A stretch of DNA of 64,000 bases from Aliiglaciecola sp. 3_MG-2023 (GTDB taxonomy: Bacteria; Pseudomonadota; Gammaproteobacteria; Enterobacterales; Alteromonadaceae), in contig NZ_JAUORV010000019.1 of assembly GCF_030548205.1 (NCBI RefSeq), positions 51,612 to 115,611 on the forward strand, written 5' to 3'. Positions within the stretch are counted from its first letter, which is position 1. Every line of letters begins with the position of its first letter. Shown in pieces: positions 45,930 through 54,975 of the stretch. Under the pieces are notes generated by a model that searched no databases, was not told where the DNA came from, and worked only from the letters and a program-made list of their open reading frames with translations. A program made the position numbers and the translations under genes.

Positions 45930-47028
45930 TTAAAGGCCAGACTTTAAGCTGGCCTGAATGAATTTATCTAAGTCGCCATCTAAAACGGCTTGGGTATTTC
46001 TGGTTTCAACACCCGTTCGTAAATCTTTAATCCGCGAATCGTCTAACACATAAGAACGGATTTGACTGCCCCAACCTATATCGGACTTACTGTCTTCCAT
46101 GGCTTGCTTTTCGTCGTTCTGCTTTTGCATTTCGTATTCGTGAAGTTTCGCTTTTAACTGTTTAAAAGCCTGATCTTTATTTTTGTGTTGTGAACGGTCG
46201 TTTTGACATTGCACAACAATATTTGTTGGTAAATGGGTAATCCGCACCGCTGAATCAGTACGGTTGACGTGCTGCCCACCAGCACCTGATGCACGATATG
46301 TATCGATACGCAAATCAGCAGGATTAATATCAATTTCGATATCATCATTAATTTCAGGATACACAAAGGCTGAAGCAAATGACGTATGACGACGGTTACC
46401 TGAGTCAAAAGGCGACTTTCTGACCAGACGATGTACTCCTGTTTCAGTGCGCAGCCAACCAAATGCATATTCACCGGAAAATCGAATAGTGGCACTTTTG
46501 ATCCCAGCGACATCGCCATCAGAGACTTCAATTAATTCTGGTTTGAAGCCATGAGCTTCTCCCCAGCGCAAGTACATGCGCAAAATCATATTCGCCCAAT
46601 CTTGAGCTTCGGTGCCGCCCGAACCCGATTGGATATCAAGATAACAATCATTAATATCGTTAGGGCCTGAAAACATACGACGAAACTCAAGCAACTCTAA
46701 TTGCTCAACAAGCTGATCAAGTTCAGCTTGGGCTTCATCAAAGGTTTCTTCATCTTCAGCTTCAACGGCTAATTCAAGCAGGCCTTCAACATCTTCTGTA
46801 CCCTGATCAAGTTTTTCAATAGTTTCAACAACTTGCTCTAAGGCTACTTTCTCTTTACCTAAAGCTTGAGCACGGGCTGGCTCGTTCCAAACCTCAGGAC
46901 TTTCTAACTCGCGACTAACTTCTTCTAATCGTTCTTTTTTAAGATCGAAGTCAAAGATACCCCCGAAGCAAAGCAGTACGTTCTCTAACGTCTGCTAGCA
47001 AATTTTGTATAGGATTGATTTCAAACAT
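45930..47028 (-). CDS. prfB: Peptide chain release factor 2, with programmed +1 frameshift
   Basis: RF2 terminates at UGA and UAA. The gene is in two frames: 25 codons from ATG 47028 ([20 protein letters not shown] then LRGYL), then an in-frame UGA at 46953-46951 as codon 26, and a +1 shift continuing from GAC at 46952 to 45930. The joined product has 365 residues, the E. coli length. The shifted part carries the SPF tripeptide ([12 protein letters not shown]) and the catalytic GGQ (GAGGQHVN), with Ala in the residue before SGAGGQ, where some E. coli strains have Thr. Annotating only the downstream frame from an internal ATG at 46694 would miss over 100 residues. lysS follows. Confidence 0.96.
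46950..46965 (-). promoter_or_regulatory. prfB programmed frameshift site
   Basis: Reading the minus strand, the site is CGGGGGTATCTTTGAC: an internal Shine-Dalgarno-like GGGGG, the slippery CTT and the stop TGA followed by C. The TGA is a poor stop context, so low RF2 lets the ribosome slip +1. E. coli has AGGGGG here; the C in place of A shortens the anti-SD pairing by one base. Confidence 0.92.
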
Positions 47029-47109
47029 AAATCTTATTTGCGTATTTTAAATTAGGGCGAGGATTCTACCGGATTTAGCGGCGTTTGGACAGATGTTGAG
47101 AAGGATTAA

Positions 47110-47130
47110 GACGGTATAAATTATACCGTC
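47110..47130 (-). terminator. Hairpin between the FMN reductase gene and prfB
   Basis: Ten-base inverted repeat GACGGTATAA/TTATACCGTC with a single central base, so the real stem is eight or nine pairs. It lies 24 bases past the end of the FMN reductase gene, followed on the minus strand by TTAATCC. It probably ends the argS/FMN reductase transcription unit before the prfB promoter. Confidence 0.55.
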
Positions 47131-47153
47131 AATGTGAATTCAAATATTTATAA

Positions 47154-47726
47154 TTAGTGATTAAGTTTGCGGCAGGTTTCCACCAAGGTTTTACCAATAT
47201 TTTTCAACGCCTTTTCTGTGGCTTCATCCGTAATGTTGCCATTGTCATCAAATTTAGAAAAAGCATCACTTATGGCTATTTGCCCTGGTAAAACCATAGT
47301 GCCTAGATTTTCCATTAGCATGCGTAAGGTAACCAACACACGCATCCCGCCCAATCCTCCCGGAGATGCCGCCATAATACCAGCCACCTTTCCTCGATAA
47401 GCTTGCAATGGTGTTTCCCCTTCAATTTTACGTGACGCCCAATCTATGGCGTTTTTAAACAGCGCGCTGTAAGAACTGTTGTACTCGGGTGAAGATATTA
47501 AAAATCCATCGCTATTGATTAAAAGCGCTTTGAATTTTTGAGCATTGGGATCCATGCCTCTTTCAGCTTCCAAATCTTCTGTAAAAAAAGGCAGGTTAAA
47601 ATCTTCTAAATTCACTATTGTCACTTGGGCACCTTCTTCTTCAGCTCCCTTAGCAGCCACAGCAACCACCTTTTTGTTCACTGAATCACGACGACCACTG
47701 CCGCTAAACGCCACTATTTTAACCAT
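47154..47726 (-). CDS. NAD(P)H-dependent FMN reductase family protein
   Basis: A 190-residue flavodoxin-like protein of the NADPH-dependent FMN reductase family. Motifs are FSGSGRRDSVNKKVV (phosphate loop for FMN, about 6-20), LISSPEYNSSYSALFKNAID and PGGLGGMRVLVTLR. These proteins reduce quinones, azo dyes, chromate or FMN itself. It lies 23 bases after argS and was probably placed in its transcription unit. The physiological substrate is unknown. Confidence 0.9.
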   Translation of the reverse strand: MVKIVAFSGSGRRDSVNKKVVAVAAKGAEEEGAQVTIVNLEDFNLPFFTEDLEAERGMDPNAQKFKALLINSDGFLISSPEYNSSYSALFKNAIDWASRKIEGETPLQAYRGKVAGIMAASPGGLGGMRVLVTLRMLMENLGTMVLPGQIAISDAFSKFDDNGNITDEATEKALKNIGKTLVETCRKLNH

Positions 47727-47749
47727 TTCAAATCCCCTGCTTTTATCTA

Positions 47750-49486
47750 TTACATTTTTTCTAAGGTGCTGATACCAAGCAATTCTAACCCTGATTTAAT
47801 GGTCTTAGCCGTTAAAGCAGAGAGTGCGATTCGACTGTTTTTTTGTTCTTCAGTCACGCCATCTTTGAATATTGGGCAAGCTTCGTAAAATGTCATAAAA
47901 CTGCTGGCTAAATCATACAAATAACTACACAGAACATGTGGCGTCGCTTCATTAACAAGTAAATTTAACGCTTCAACGTATTGCAATAGCTTCACCGCTA
48001 AACTGCGTTCCTGAGCAGTTTGCAGATCAATATTAGCAACAAACTTGCTTGTGTCGTCGGCCCCATCGTTGAATATTTTATTCGCTCGGGTGTAAGCATA
48101 CTGAATATAAGGCGCAGTATTGCCTTCAAAACTTAGCATTGAGTCCCAGTTGAAAATATAATCTGTGGTTCTATTTTTACTTAAATCTGCGTATTTAACT
48201 GCACTAATGCCGATTTTTTCAGCAATTTCTTGCTGTTCTTGGGCACTAAAATCAGATTTTCTGGCAGCCATTAATTTTTCAGCCCGTTCCACCGCTTCAT
48301 CTAACAAATCAGCTAACTTCACGGTGCTACCACTGCGTGTTTTAAAGGGTTTGCCGTCTTGCCCTAACATCATTCCAAACGGACAGTGCTCATATGTTTG
48401 TTGAGGGCCAATGAACCCTGCTTTACGCGCTACAATTTCAGTTTGTTTAAAGTGCAACGCCTGGCGAGCGTCAGTAAATATTAAGGTTCTATCTGCGCCC
48501 AACGTTTGACAACGATAGCGAATTGCAGCCTGATCTGTGGTTGAATATAAATAGCCCCCACCAGATTTTTGAATGATATATACCGCAGGCTCTCCCTCTT
48601 TATTGGCCAATTCTTGGATGAATACAACGAGCGCACCTTGATCCTCAACTGCAATACCTTTTTCAATAAGTTCATCAACGGTTGGCTTCAAATCATCGTT
48701 ATAGGCACTCTCTCCCATAATGTCTTTGCGGGTAAGGGAGACATTTAGCTTATTGTAGACTTCTTCACTGTGCTTAATTGAGATATCAATAAAATCTTTC
48801 CACAATGATAAACAATGGGCATCACCACCTTGCAGTTTCACGACATATTGTCGAGCACGATCAGCAAACCCTTGCTCTTCGTCAAACCTAACTTTAGCTT
48901 CACGATAAAAGTCTTCCAAATCAGATAGCGCAGTTTCAGCTACCTGGTTAGACGCTATTTTGTCACTTAGATGCGCTAACAACATGCCAAACTGAGTCCC
49001 CCAGTCGCCCATGTGATTCTGACGAATAACATTATGGCCCATAAACTCAAGAGCTTTGACAACGGCATCACCGATAATAGTGCTGCGTAAATGCCCTACG
49101 TGCATTTCTTTGGCGAGATTAGGAGAAGAATAGTCAACCACAACGGTTTTCGCTTCTTGCTTCTCCACACCTAAACGCTCATCAGTAAAAGCACTTTGCA
49201 ATTGCGTGGCCAACCAGTTGGGGTTTAGGTGAATATTGATAAACCCTGGGCCGGCAATTTCCAGCTTTTCGGCGACATCATCTAATTTTACCGCCTCAAC
49301 AATTTTCGTGGCGATATCTCTGGGCTTTTGCTTTAATATTTTTGCTAACGCCATCGCGCCATTAAACTGGTATTCCCCAAATTCTGGTCGGGTACTTTTG
49401 GCTAGTGGCGCTGGAGAGTTTTCAGGCGCACCTATTGCAACTAATGCTGCTTTAAAACGGTCTAGTAAGACAGTATGTAAATTCAT
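47750..49486 (-). CDS. argS: Arginyl-tRNA synthetase
   Basis: A 578-residue class I synthetase with the N-terminal Add-1 domain (about 1-95), the HIGH-type motif MHVGHLRST (about 130-138), the 'PYIQYAYTR' segment near 440, and a C-terminal helical anticodon domain containing the ending GLELLGISTLEKM. As in most bacterial ArgRS the KMSK motif is degenerate. It charges tRNA-Arg. It lies 25 bases downstream of prfC on the same strand; prfC-argS order is a local feature. Confidence 0.97.
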   Translation of the reverse strand: MNLHTVLLDRFKAALVAIGAPENSPAPLAKSTRPEFGEYQFNGAMALAKILKQKPRDIATKIVEAVKLDDVAEKLEIAGPGFINIHLNPNWLATQLQSAFTDERLGVEKQEAKTVVVDYSSPNLAKEMHVGHLRSTIIGDAVVKALEFMGHNVIRQNHMGDWGTQFGMLLAHLSDKIASNQVAETALSDLEDFYREAKVRFDEEQGFADRARQYVVKLQGGDAHCLSLWKDFIDISIKHSEEVYNKLNVSLTRKDIMGESAYNDDLKPTVDELIEKGIAVEDQGALVVFIQELANKEGEPAVYIIQKSGGGYLYSTTDQAAIRYRCQTLGADRTLIFTDARQALHFKQTEIVARKAGFIGPQQTYEHCPFGMMLGQDGKPFKTRSGSTVKLADLLDEAVERAEKLMAARKSDFSAQEQQEIAEKIGISAVKYADLSKNRTTDYIFNWDSMLSFEGNTAPYIQYAYTRANKIFNDGADDTSKFVANIDLQTAQERSLAVKLLQYVEALNLLVNEATPHVLCSYLYDLASSFMTFYEACPIFKDGVTEEQKNSRIALSALTAKTIKSGLELLGISTLEKM

Positions 49487-49511
49487 AATTTAAACTTAGT
49501 TTCTTTAAAAA

Positions 49512-51098
49512 TTAGTGTTCACGAGTAGTATGGAACTCAATATCAGGATAACGCTCTTGAGATAAATTTAAATTTACCATGGTAGGCGCAATGTAGGTTA
49601 GGTTATCACCGCCATCGAGGGCTAAATTAACCTCAGCCTTACGTCTAAATTCATCCAGTTTTTTATCATCTTTGCTGTAGACCCAACGTGCAGTGCTAAC
49701 ATTCACATGCTCATACAACGCATCCACATTATATTCGGCTTTTAAACGAGCCACGACCACATCAAACTGCAAAACACCCACCGCGCCCACAATCAAATCA
49801 TTATTGACCAATGGTCTGAACACTTGCACAGCACCTTCTTCAGATAATTGAATCAAACCTTTTTGCAGTTGTTTCTGTTTCAATGGATCGCGCAATCGAA
49901 TGCGTTTAAATAACTCTGGCGCAAAATTAGGAATACCCGCAAAGCGAAATTTGTCTCCCCAGGTAAAAGTATCGCCGATTTGAATCGAACCATGATTGTG
50001 CAACCCGATTATATCGCCGGCATAGGCTTCTTCTAATAAAGCCCGATCTCCTGCTAAAAATGTGAGGGCATCTGAAATACGCACATCTTTGCCGATCCGG
50101 GTTTGGTGCATTTTCATGCCTTTTTCGTATTTACCAGACACGATTCGGCAAAATGCAATACGATCTCGATGTTTAGGATCCATATTGGCTTGAATTTTAA
50201 ACACAAAACCACTGAATTTATTTTGCTCAGAGGGTACAAGTCCATTATTAGACTCCCTGCCCTGGGGTTTGGGTGCCCATTCCACTAAGCCATCTAACAT
50301 ATGATCAACACCAAAGTTCCCCAGTGCTGTACCAAAATAAACGGGGGTCAGTTCACCATCTAAAAACTCTTGCATATCAAATTCATGTGAAGCACCTTTC
50401 ACTAGCTCTAGCATTTCACGGATTTCTTCTGCATAACTACCAATGGCTTCGTCTAACATCGGATTATCGATGCCCTTTATAATTTTCTCTTCTTGAATGG
50501 TGTGTCCCATACCGGTTTGATACAGAATGGTTTCATCTCTGAGTAAATGGTAAACACCTTTAAATTCTTTGCCCATGCCGATGGGCCAAGTAATAGGTGC
50601 GCATTTTATTTTCATTACATCTTCGATTTCATCTAATAAGTCGATGGGATCACGAGTATCTCTATCTAACTTGTTGACGAAAGTCAGAATGGGGGTGTCA
50701 CGTAATCGAGTGACTTCCATCAGCTTAATGGTTCGTGCTTCAACCCCTTTCGCGGCATCAATCACCATCAAGCAAGAATCCACAGCGGTCAATGTCCGAT
50801 AAGTATCTTCAGAGAAATCTTCGTGCCCTGGTGTATCAAGTAGATTCACTAGGTGATCTTTATAAGGGAACTGCATCACGGAAGTGGTCACGGAAATACC
50901 GCGCTCCTTTTCCATCTCCATCCAATCAGACTTAGCGTGCTGACCTGACTTTTTACCTTTTACCGTTCCGGCTTTTTGAAGCGCATTCCCGAACAAAAGC
51001 ACTTTTTCAGTGATCGTTGTTTTACCCGCATCCGGGTGAGAGATGATAGCAAAAGTCCTTCGCTTATTGATTTCATTGACAAAATTGCTATTACTCAT
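49512..51098 (-). CDS. prfC: Peptide chain release factor 3
   Basis: A 528-residue translational GTPase that recycles RF1/RF2 from the ribosome. GTPase motifs in order: G1 SHPDAGKTT (about 21-29), G2 in [12 protein letters not shown]3 DTPGHEDF, G4 NKLDRD, followed by domain II and III. The length matches E. coli RF3 (529). It follows the Fic/HTH module by 123 bases, where a small hairpin (CCACCT/AGGTGG, 51146-51173) is present but not clearly functional. Confidence 0.97.
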   Translation of the reverse strand: MSNSNFVNEINKRRTFAIISHPDAGKTTITEKVLLFGNALQKAGTVKGKKSGQHAKSDWMEMEKERGISVTTSVMQFPYKDHLVNLLDTPGHEDFSEDTYRTLTAVDSCLMVIDAAKGVEARTIKLMEVTRLRDTPILTFVNKLDRDTRDPIDLLDEIEDVMKIKCAPITWPIGMGKEFKGVYHLLRDETILYQTGMGHTIQEEKIIKGIDNPMLDEAIGSYAEEIREMLELVKGASHEFDMQEFLDGELTPVYFGTALGNFGVDHMLDGLVEWAPKPQGRESNNGLVPSEQNKFSGFVFKIQANMDPKHRDRIAFCRIVSGKYEKGMKMHQTRIGKDVRISDALTFLAGDRALLEEAYAGDIIGLHNHGSIQIGDTFTWGDKFRFAGIPNFAPELFKRIRLRDPLKQKQLQKGLIQLSEEGAVQVFRPLVNNDLIVGAVGVLQFDVVVARLKAEYNVDALYEHVNVSTARWVYSKDDKKLDEFRRKAEVNLALDGGDNLTYIAPTMVNLNLSQERYPDIEFHTTREH

Positions 51099-51221
51099 AT
51101 CGACAGAACCCTTATATACACCTAAATTTACACCCGTTTATTACACCACCTTCAAAACATTATTTGTAGGTGGCTTCTGATCTGGAGATTGATATCGAAT
51201 TATCAAGCTCCAGTTGCTTTA

Positions 51222-51827
51222 TCAAGTGCCGACGAATTTCAACAAAAAGCTAAAATCATGACCATCAGCGGCTCTTAGCGCAGCAATATATTCATTGCGG
51301 CGCTCATTCATGGCTTCCAGCCTATACCCACCAGCCCAATCAATGGCTGGCTCATTTAATAGTTTAGTTAAAATGGCATCAGCCATTATTCTCGCATGTC
51401 TACCATTACCGTTTGGAAACGGATGAATATATACCAGCTTGTGATGAAAACGCGCCGCCAGTTCTTTTGGCGGATATGTACTATGTTCAACCCAATATTT
51501 AGCATCATCTAATAACTGTCTAAGTTGAATAGATACTTGTACGGGGTCTACACCAATATTCTTTTCAGTTAGCCTGAATGAACCCGCCCATTTCCACACA
51601 CTGCCAAATAAACGCTTATGAAGCTCTAACGTAAACCCTTCTGATAAGACATCGGGATGCTTTTGCTTGGCAAGCCACTTCAAACCATCCGTAATGCCAG
51701 CTTGTTCCAGTTGGTCTAACTCACCACTGGTGGAGACGTGCTTAAATTTAAGCCCCCCCATTTCATCAGGCTCAAGCGGTGTTGCACCCTCGGGCGTTTC
51801 AACAAGGTTTGAATATTCACCCGTCAT
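51222..51827 (-). CDS. Fic-domain 'mobile mystery protein B'
   Basis: A 201-residue Fic protein. The motif HPFPNGNGRHAR (H135 to R146) matches the Fic consensus HPFx[DN]GNGR, so AMP transfer to a target is chemically possible. Size, the N-terminal EPDEMGGLKFKHVSTSGEL and the partner gene identify the TIGR02613 'mobile mystery protein B' family. It overlaps the end of the HTH gene upstream by four bases, so production is coupled. I could not find the usual inhibitory [S/T]xxxE[G/N] motif in this protein. It probably acts as a toxin or regulator within a two-gene mobile module. Confidence 0.9.
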   Translation of the reverse strand: MTGEYSNLVETPEGATPLEPDEMGGLKFKHVSTSGELDQLEQAGITDGLKWLAKQKHPDVLSEGFTLELHKRLFGSVWKWAGSFRLTEKNIGVDPVQVSIQLRQLLDDAKYWVEHSTYPPKELAARFHHKLVYIHPFPNGNGRHARIMADAILTKLLNEPAIDWAGGYRLEAMNERRNEYIAALRAADGHDFSFLLKFVGT

Positions 51828-52306
51828 TCATTATTCCAGAGGTCAGATGGCATCTTATCCACGATTTGAGCGGCAATGCGCTCTATTTCATATTCCAACT
51901 GGTCTTTACTCAATGATTGCGCCTCAAGTGCCATATGAGTAGATGCGGTTTTTACCCGCGCACGCGCCTTTTCTATGGCACGCTCTTTAATTACATCTTC
52001 AACGTTTTGTTTTGGTACAACGGCATACACAAACTTGCAGTCCATCGCTTCAGCCATTGTCTGCATGGTTTTCAAGGTAACACTGCCATGAGGCTCATCT
52101 TGTTCAGCTTTTGACACTCTAGCTTTAGTAACGCCTAGCTTTTTAGCCAATTGCGTACCAGTCATGCCAAGCGCGGTTCTTACCGTTCTTAACCAGCCTT
52201 CTTTCGGAAGTCCATGGTTAGGGAGCATAAAGAAGCTACCAAACTGACTAACAGCATGGTTAACTTTATCTCGATATTGCTTGGCAACTATCTTTTCTAT
52301 ACTCAT
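51824..52306 (-). CDS. HTH 'mobile mystery protein A' (putative antitoxin/repressor)
   Basis: A 160-residue protein: an N-terminal helical region, a Cro/CI-type HTH (about 38-95, with MTGTQLAKKLGVTKARVSKAEQ), followed by KTMQTMAEAMDCKFVYAVVP and a charged C-terminal tail. It matches the TIGR02612 'mobile mystery protein A' family, always paired with a Fic partner. ATG 52306 is preferred (AAGG six bases upstream). By position it is the likely repressor of its own operon and possibly the antidote of the Fic partner. Confidence 0.88.
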   Translation of the reverse strand: MSIEKIVAKQYRDKVNHAVSQFGSFFMLPNHGLPKEGWLRTVRTALGMTGTQLAKKLGVTKARVSKAEQDEPHGSVTLKTMQTMAEAMDCKFVYAVVPKQNVEDVIKERAIEKARARVKTASTHMALEAQSLSKDQLEYEIERIAAQIVDKMPSDLWNNE

Positions 52307-52385
52307 TGTCAACCTTTATGTATACGTGAACAATTAGTTCGTAAACATATTTATATACTTTACATTCTAAATGGTCAACATATTC

Positions 52386-52412
52386 GTTTACTAAAAAGAA
52401 GTTTAAGTAAAC
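52386..52412. promoter_or_regulatory. Inverted repeat GTTTACT-N13-AGTAAAC upstream of the HTH gene
   Basis: Perfect 7-base arms 80-106 bases before the HTH start. GTATAC words flank the area (about 52320-52326 and 52419-52425). The spacing between half-site centres, about two helical turns, suits binding by a dimeric HTH repressor. A site for autorepression is inferred. Confidence 0.45.
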
Positions 52413-52484
52413 AAAATTGTATACCAAAAGCAGTTTAAGATCTTCTCTTTTTGCGGTGTTTGTTGCCGTAAAAAGGAACAAAGC

Positions 52485-52534
52485 TAAACCCGTAGGGTTT
52501 AAAATAACGGCGATATCGGTACTGAAAGTACCGA
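52485..52534. repeat. Two compact perfect hairpins
   Basis: TAAACCC-GTA-GGGTTTA (52485-52501) and TCGGTACT-GAA-AGTACCGA (52516-52534) lie 14 bases apart. Both have three-base loops, unusual for protein operators and compatible with folded RNA or single-stranded DNA. No gene reads through them. The rest of the 512-base gap 52307-52818 contains the other elements listed separately and no gene. Confidence 0.5.
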
Positions 52535-52663
52535 AAACCATCCTTATTCAAACTTTTAGGGCTTGCGGTTAAAACAACATATTCAATATCAGCGAAACAG
52601 GAGGGGTGTGGCAATCAAGCTTATTAGCTCCATAAACCTGATTACGAAGCCTAATAGAAGGAC

Positions 52664-52726
52664 CTGTCCCCATAAGAAAAAGCACGACTTGAGTTAATGA
52701 TCTCAAACAAAATTATAAAGGGACAG
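52664..52726. repeat. REP-like nested palindrome CTGTCCC ... GGGACAG
   Basis: Outer arms CTGTCCC (52664-52670) and GGGACAG (52720-52726) enclose an inner stem TTGAG (52689-52693)/CTCAA (52702-52706). The GGACCTGTCCCC context is like that of intergenic sequences seen with REP-associated tyrosine transposases in gammaproteobacteria. No transposase is present here. The element may be a remnant. Confidence 0.4.
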
Positions 52727-52774
52727 TTTGAGTATTAAAGTAGTATGAGTATTAGGTCTGAATATTAAAACAGA

Positions 52775-52802
52775 CATAGGCGAGGAATTTCCCTCGCCTA
52801 TG
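52775..52802 (-). terminator. Terminator after the siderophore-type receptor
   Basis: Perfect 11-base-pair stem CATAGGCGAGG/CCTCGCCTATG with a 6-base loop, 17 bases past the receptor's stop codon. On the minus strand it is followed by TCTGTTTTAA. It ends the ABC/receptor operon. Confidence 0.85.
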
Positions 52803-52818
52803 AGCTGACATTTTGATT

Positions 52819-54972
52819 TTAGAATGCGTATTTGATCGAGGCTTTTACTGTGCGCGGTGCGCCCGGCATAGTCCAAGCTTCAAAATAAGAGTTTTGGTAA
52901 TATTCTTCATCCAGTAAATTATTTACGTTAAGGTTAAGCTCTAAGTTGTCGCTGAGTTCAACATTGGCAAATAGGTTAATGAGAGTATAACTGGGTAAGT
53001 AAAAGTCTTGTTCCAAGAAGTCACCTAGTTGGCTCCCAACATATTGAATAACTATACCTCCATTGCCTTGATAATCACCCACTTGAGCGAATTGACGAAG
53101 CATCAAGCTACCGCTGTGCTCTGGCACATTACCCAGCGGAGCACCTTCTTCAATGACATAATAATCCCACAGTGTGATCTCTTTTGAATTTTGCGCATCG
53201 ACATAGGCGTAGGACAGAGATAATTGCGTGTCCGCGGCTAAGTTGTATGACATATCCACTTCAAAACCTTGGCTTTGCGCTTCGCCGATTGCTTCGGTTG
53301 ATCCGTCGCCACCAGGGCTACTTGCCAGAATGTTGTTTTTTTCAGTATTGAAAATAGCCGCGGTGCCTTGGAATCCAAGATCGCTTAATTCCCATTTTAG
53401 CCCCACTTCCCAAGATTTACTTTCTTCAGGTTCATGGCCTGTACCCTCAGAATTGACGCCGGAATTTGGCCTAGCGCCTTCAGAATAACTTGTGTAAATT
53501 CGGGCTTCATTTGACAACTCATAAACTAAGCCCAACCTGGGGTTAGAGTAAGATTTTGAAATACTGGTTTTAGTGTCGGTAAGACGATTGGTAATGTCTT
53601 GTTCAAATTTATCAAATCGGATGCCGAACATGGCTTTTAGAGCATCGGTTAAATTAATTTGATCTTGAAAATAGATACCTTGACCGCTTTGCTCTTCAAG
53701 ATCATCAATATTTGATCCCATTTCAGGTAAATCATTCCTATAAGTGGGGTTGTCAAAATCGATGGCGTAGGCGTCGGCACCATCACCTTCTTCACCTGAA
53801 TGACGGTAACGCAGAACTAAACGATCGAGTTCATATTCGTATACATCGCCGCCAATCAATAGGTTGTGTTGTAAACCGAATAATTGTGCGGTGCCACTAA
53901 ACTCAAAGCGTCCCGAATAATCTTCAGCATCAAATTCTCGGTAGCGCCGTTGACGAACCACATAGTTGTTGTCAGCATCATACCAACGAGGTTCAGACAC
54001 GCTGCCTTCAAACGACGAAGTCCGCACGCTTATTCCCGCGTTAAAGGCCCAATCACTCGATAAATCGTGCTGAATTTCAAGTTGATGGCCAATGGCGTTA
54101 ATTTTTACAGGACCATCCGCGGGTTCACCGTAGAAATTTGAATATGAAAAAGGCTTATCTTCAACATAAACAACCCCGCGATCCATGTCGGCTTCTTGCT
54201 TTAAATATTCTAATTCATAACTGACAAGAGTATGGTCACTCAGTTGATAGAGAAATGAAGGGGTTATGACGGTTTTTTTCTTATCTACCGTATCGCGATA
54301 GCTTTCTGAGTCTTCATGTGCACCATTTACTCTAAATGCTAAATTGTCAGTAAGCCGATTGGTGTAGTCGCCTTCGGCACGTAGTTGAGCATAACTGCCT
54401 GCGGTCAGTTTAAGATAGCCAGCTTCTTGGAATTGAGGTTTTTTAGTGGTGATATTCACTGTCCCACCGGGCTCTCCGCGACCATAAAGTGCAGAGCTAG
54501 GGCCTTTTAACACTTCAATAAACTCAACGTTCGAAGTATCACGGTTACCGCTAAAACCACGGCCAGCGCTAAAACCATTAATCAAATAAGCCGAAGGCAA
54601 GTTTTCGTCCCCAGCAAACCCTCTGATTGCAAACATGTCCCATAAGCCACCAAAATCATTTTGTCGGGTAACACTGCTGACCAACTCTAAGGACTCAGTT
54701 AGCCCTGTTATACCCGTAATTTCGAGGGTTTCGTTTGAGATGCTAGCGATAGCTTGCGGTAAATCTTTCACTTTCACGTTGCCGCGATAAGACTGGCGTA
54801 AACTCTTTACTTCAACCACTTCTAAACTCTCATTTGCCGACTCTGTAAGATCCGCTCCTTGCGCCGCGAATGGCGCGAGTAAAGCAGCACCAATATAAAA
54901 ACTCAGAGGCTTCAGTGAGCGCATAGGTAAATGGCTTTTCATAGCTATTGTTTTCATTTTCATGTTTGTCAT
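52819..54972 (-). CDS. TonB-dependent siderophore-type receptor
   Basis: A 717-residue outer membrane receptor. After a long signal region (cleavage near FAAQGA, about residue 38) come a TonB-box-like LEVVEVKS, a plug with KDLPQAIASISNETLE, FIEVLKGPSSALYGRGEPGG and VNITTKKPQ, then a 22-stranded-type barrel ending in Phe (SIKYAF). 'GPSSALYGRGEPGG' is typical of the TonB-siderophore family (TIGR01783). No Fur box was recognised. It is the last gene of an operon led by an ABC ATPase and two DUF3526-type permeases and lies four bases after the second permease. The ligand may be a siderophore or a small peptide. Confidence 0.92.
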   Translation of the reverse strand: MTNMKMKTIAMKSHLPMRSLKPLSFYIGAALLAPFAAQGADLTESANESLEVVEVKSLRQSYRGNVKVKDLPQAIASISNETLEITGITGLTESLELVSSVTRQNDFGGLWDMFAIRGFAGDENLPSAYLINGFSAGRGFSGNRDTSNVEFIEVLKGPSSALYGRGEPGGTVNITTKKPQFQEAGYLKLTAGSYAQLRAEGDYTNRLTDNLAFRVNGAHEDSESYRDTVDKKKTVITPSFLYQLSDHTLVSYELEYLKQEADMDRGVVYVEDKPFSYSNFYGEPADGPVKINAIGHQLEIQHDLSSDWAFNAGISVRTSSFEGSVSEPRWYDADNNYVVRQRRYREFDAEDYSGRFEFSGTAQLFGLQHNLLIGGDVYEYELDRLVLRYRHSGEEGDGADAYAIDFDNPTYRNDLPEMGSNIDDLEEQSGQGIYFQDQINLTDALKAMFGIRFDKFEQDITNRLTDTKTSISKSYSNPRLGLVYELSNEARIYTSYSEGARPNSGVNSEGTGHEPEESKSWEVGLKWELSDLGFQGTAAIFNTEKNNILASSPGGDGSTEAIGEAQSQGFEVDMSYNLAADTQLSLSYAYVDAQNSKEITLWDYYVIEEGAPLGNVPEHSGSLMLRQFAQVGDYQGNGGIVIQYVGSQLGDFLEQDFYLPSYTLINLFANVELSDNLELNLNVNNLLDEEYYQNSYFEAWTMPGAPRTVKASIKYAF

Positions 54973-54975
54973 TAC

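Noticed and set aside
46695..47028. Frame break at the start of prfB read as a sequencing error or pseudogene
   Set aside because: It is the conserved RF2 autoregulatory frameshift, with UGA at codon 26 and a full downstream frame.
51146..51173. Hairpin CCACCT/AGGTGG between the Fic gene and prfC as a terminator
   Set aside because: Stem is only six pairs, loop is large (16 bases) and no T-run follows on the minus strand.
52307..52818. attC-like integron recombination site near the mobile module
   Set aside because: Neither the RYYYAAC/GTTRRRY pair nor an integrase was found; the palindromes do not match attC architecture.
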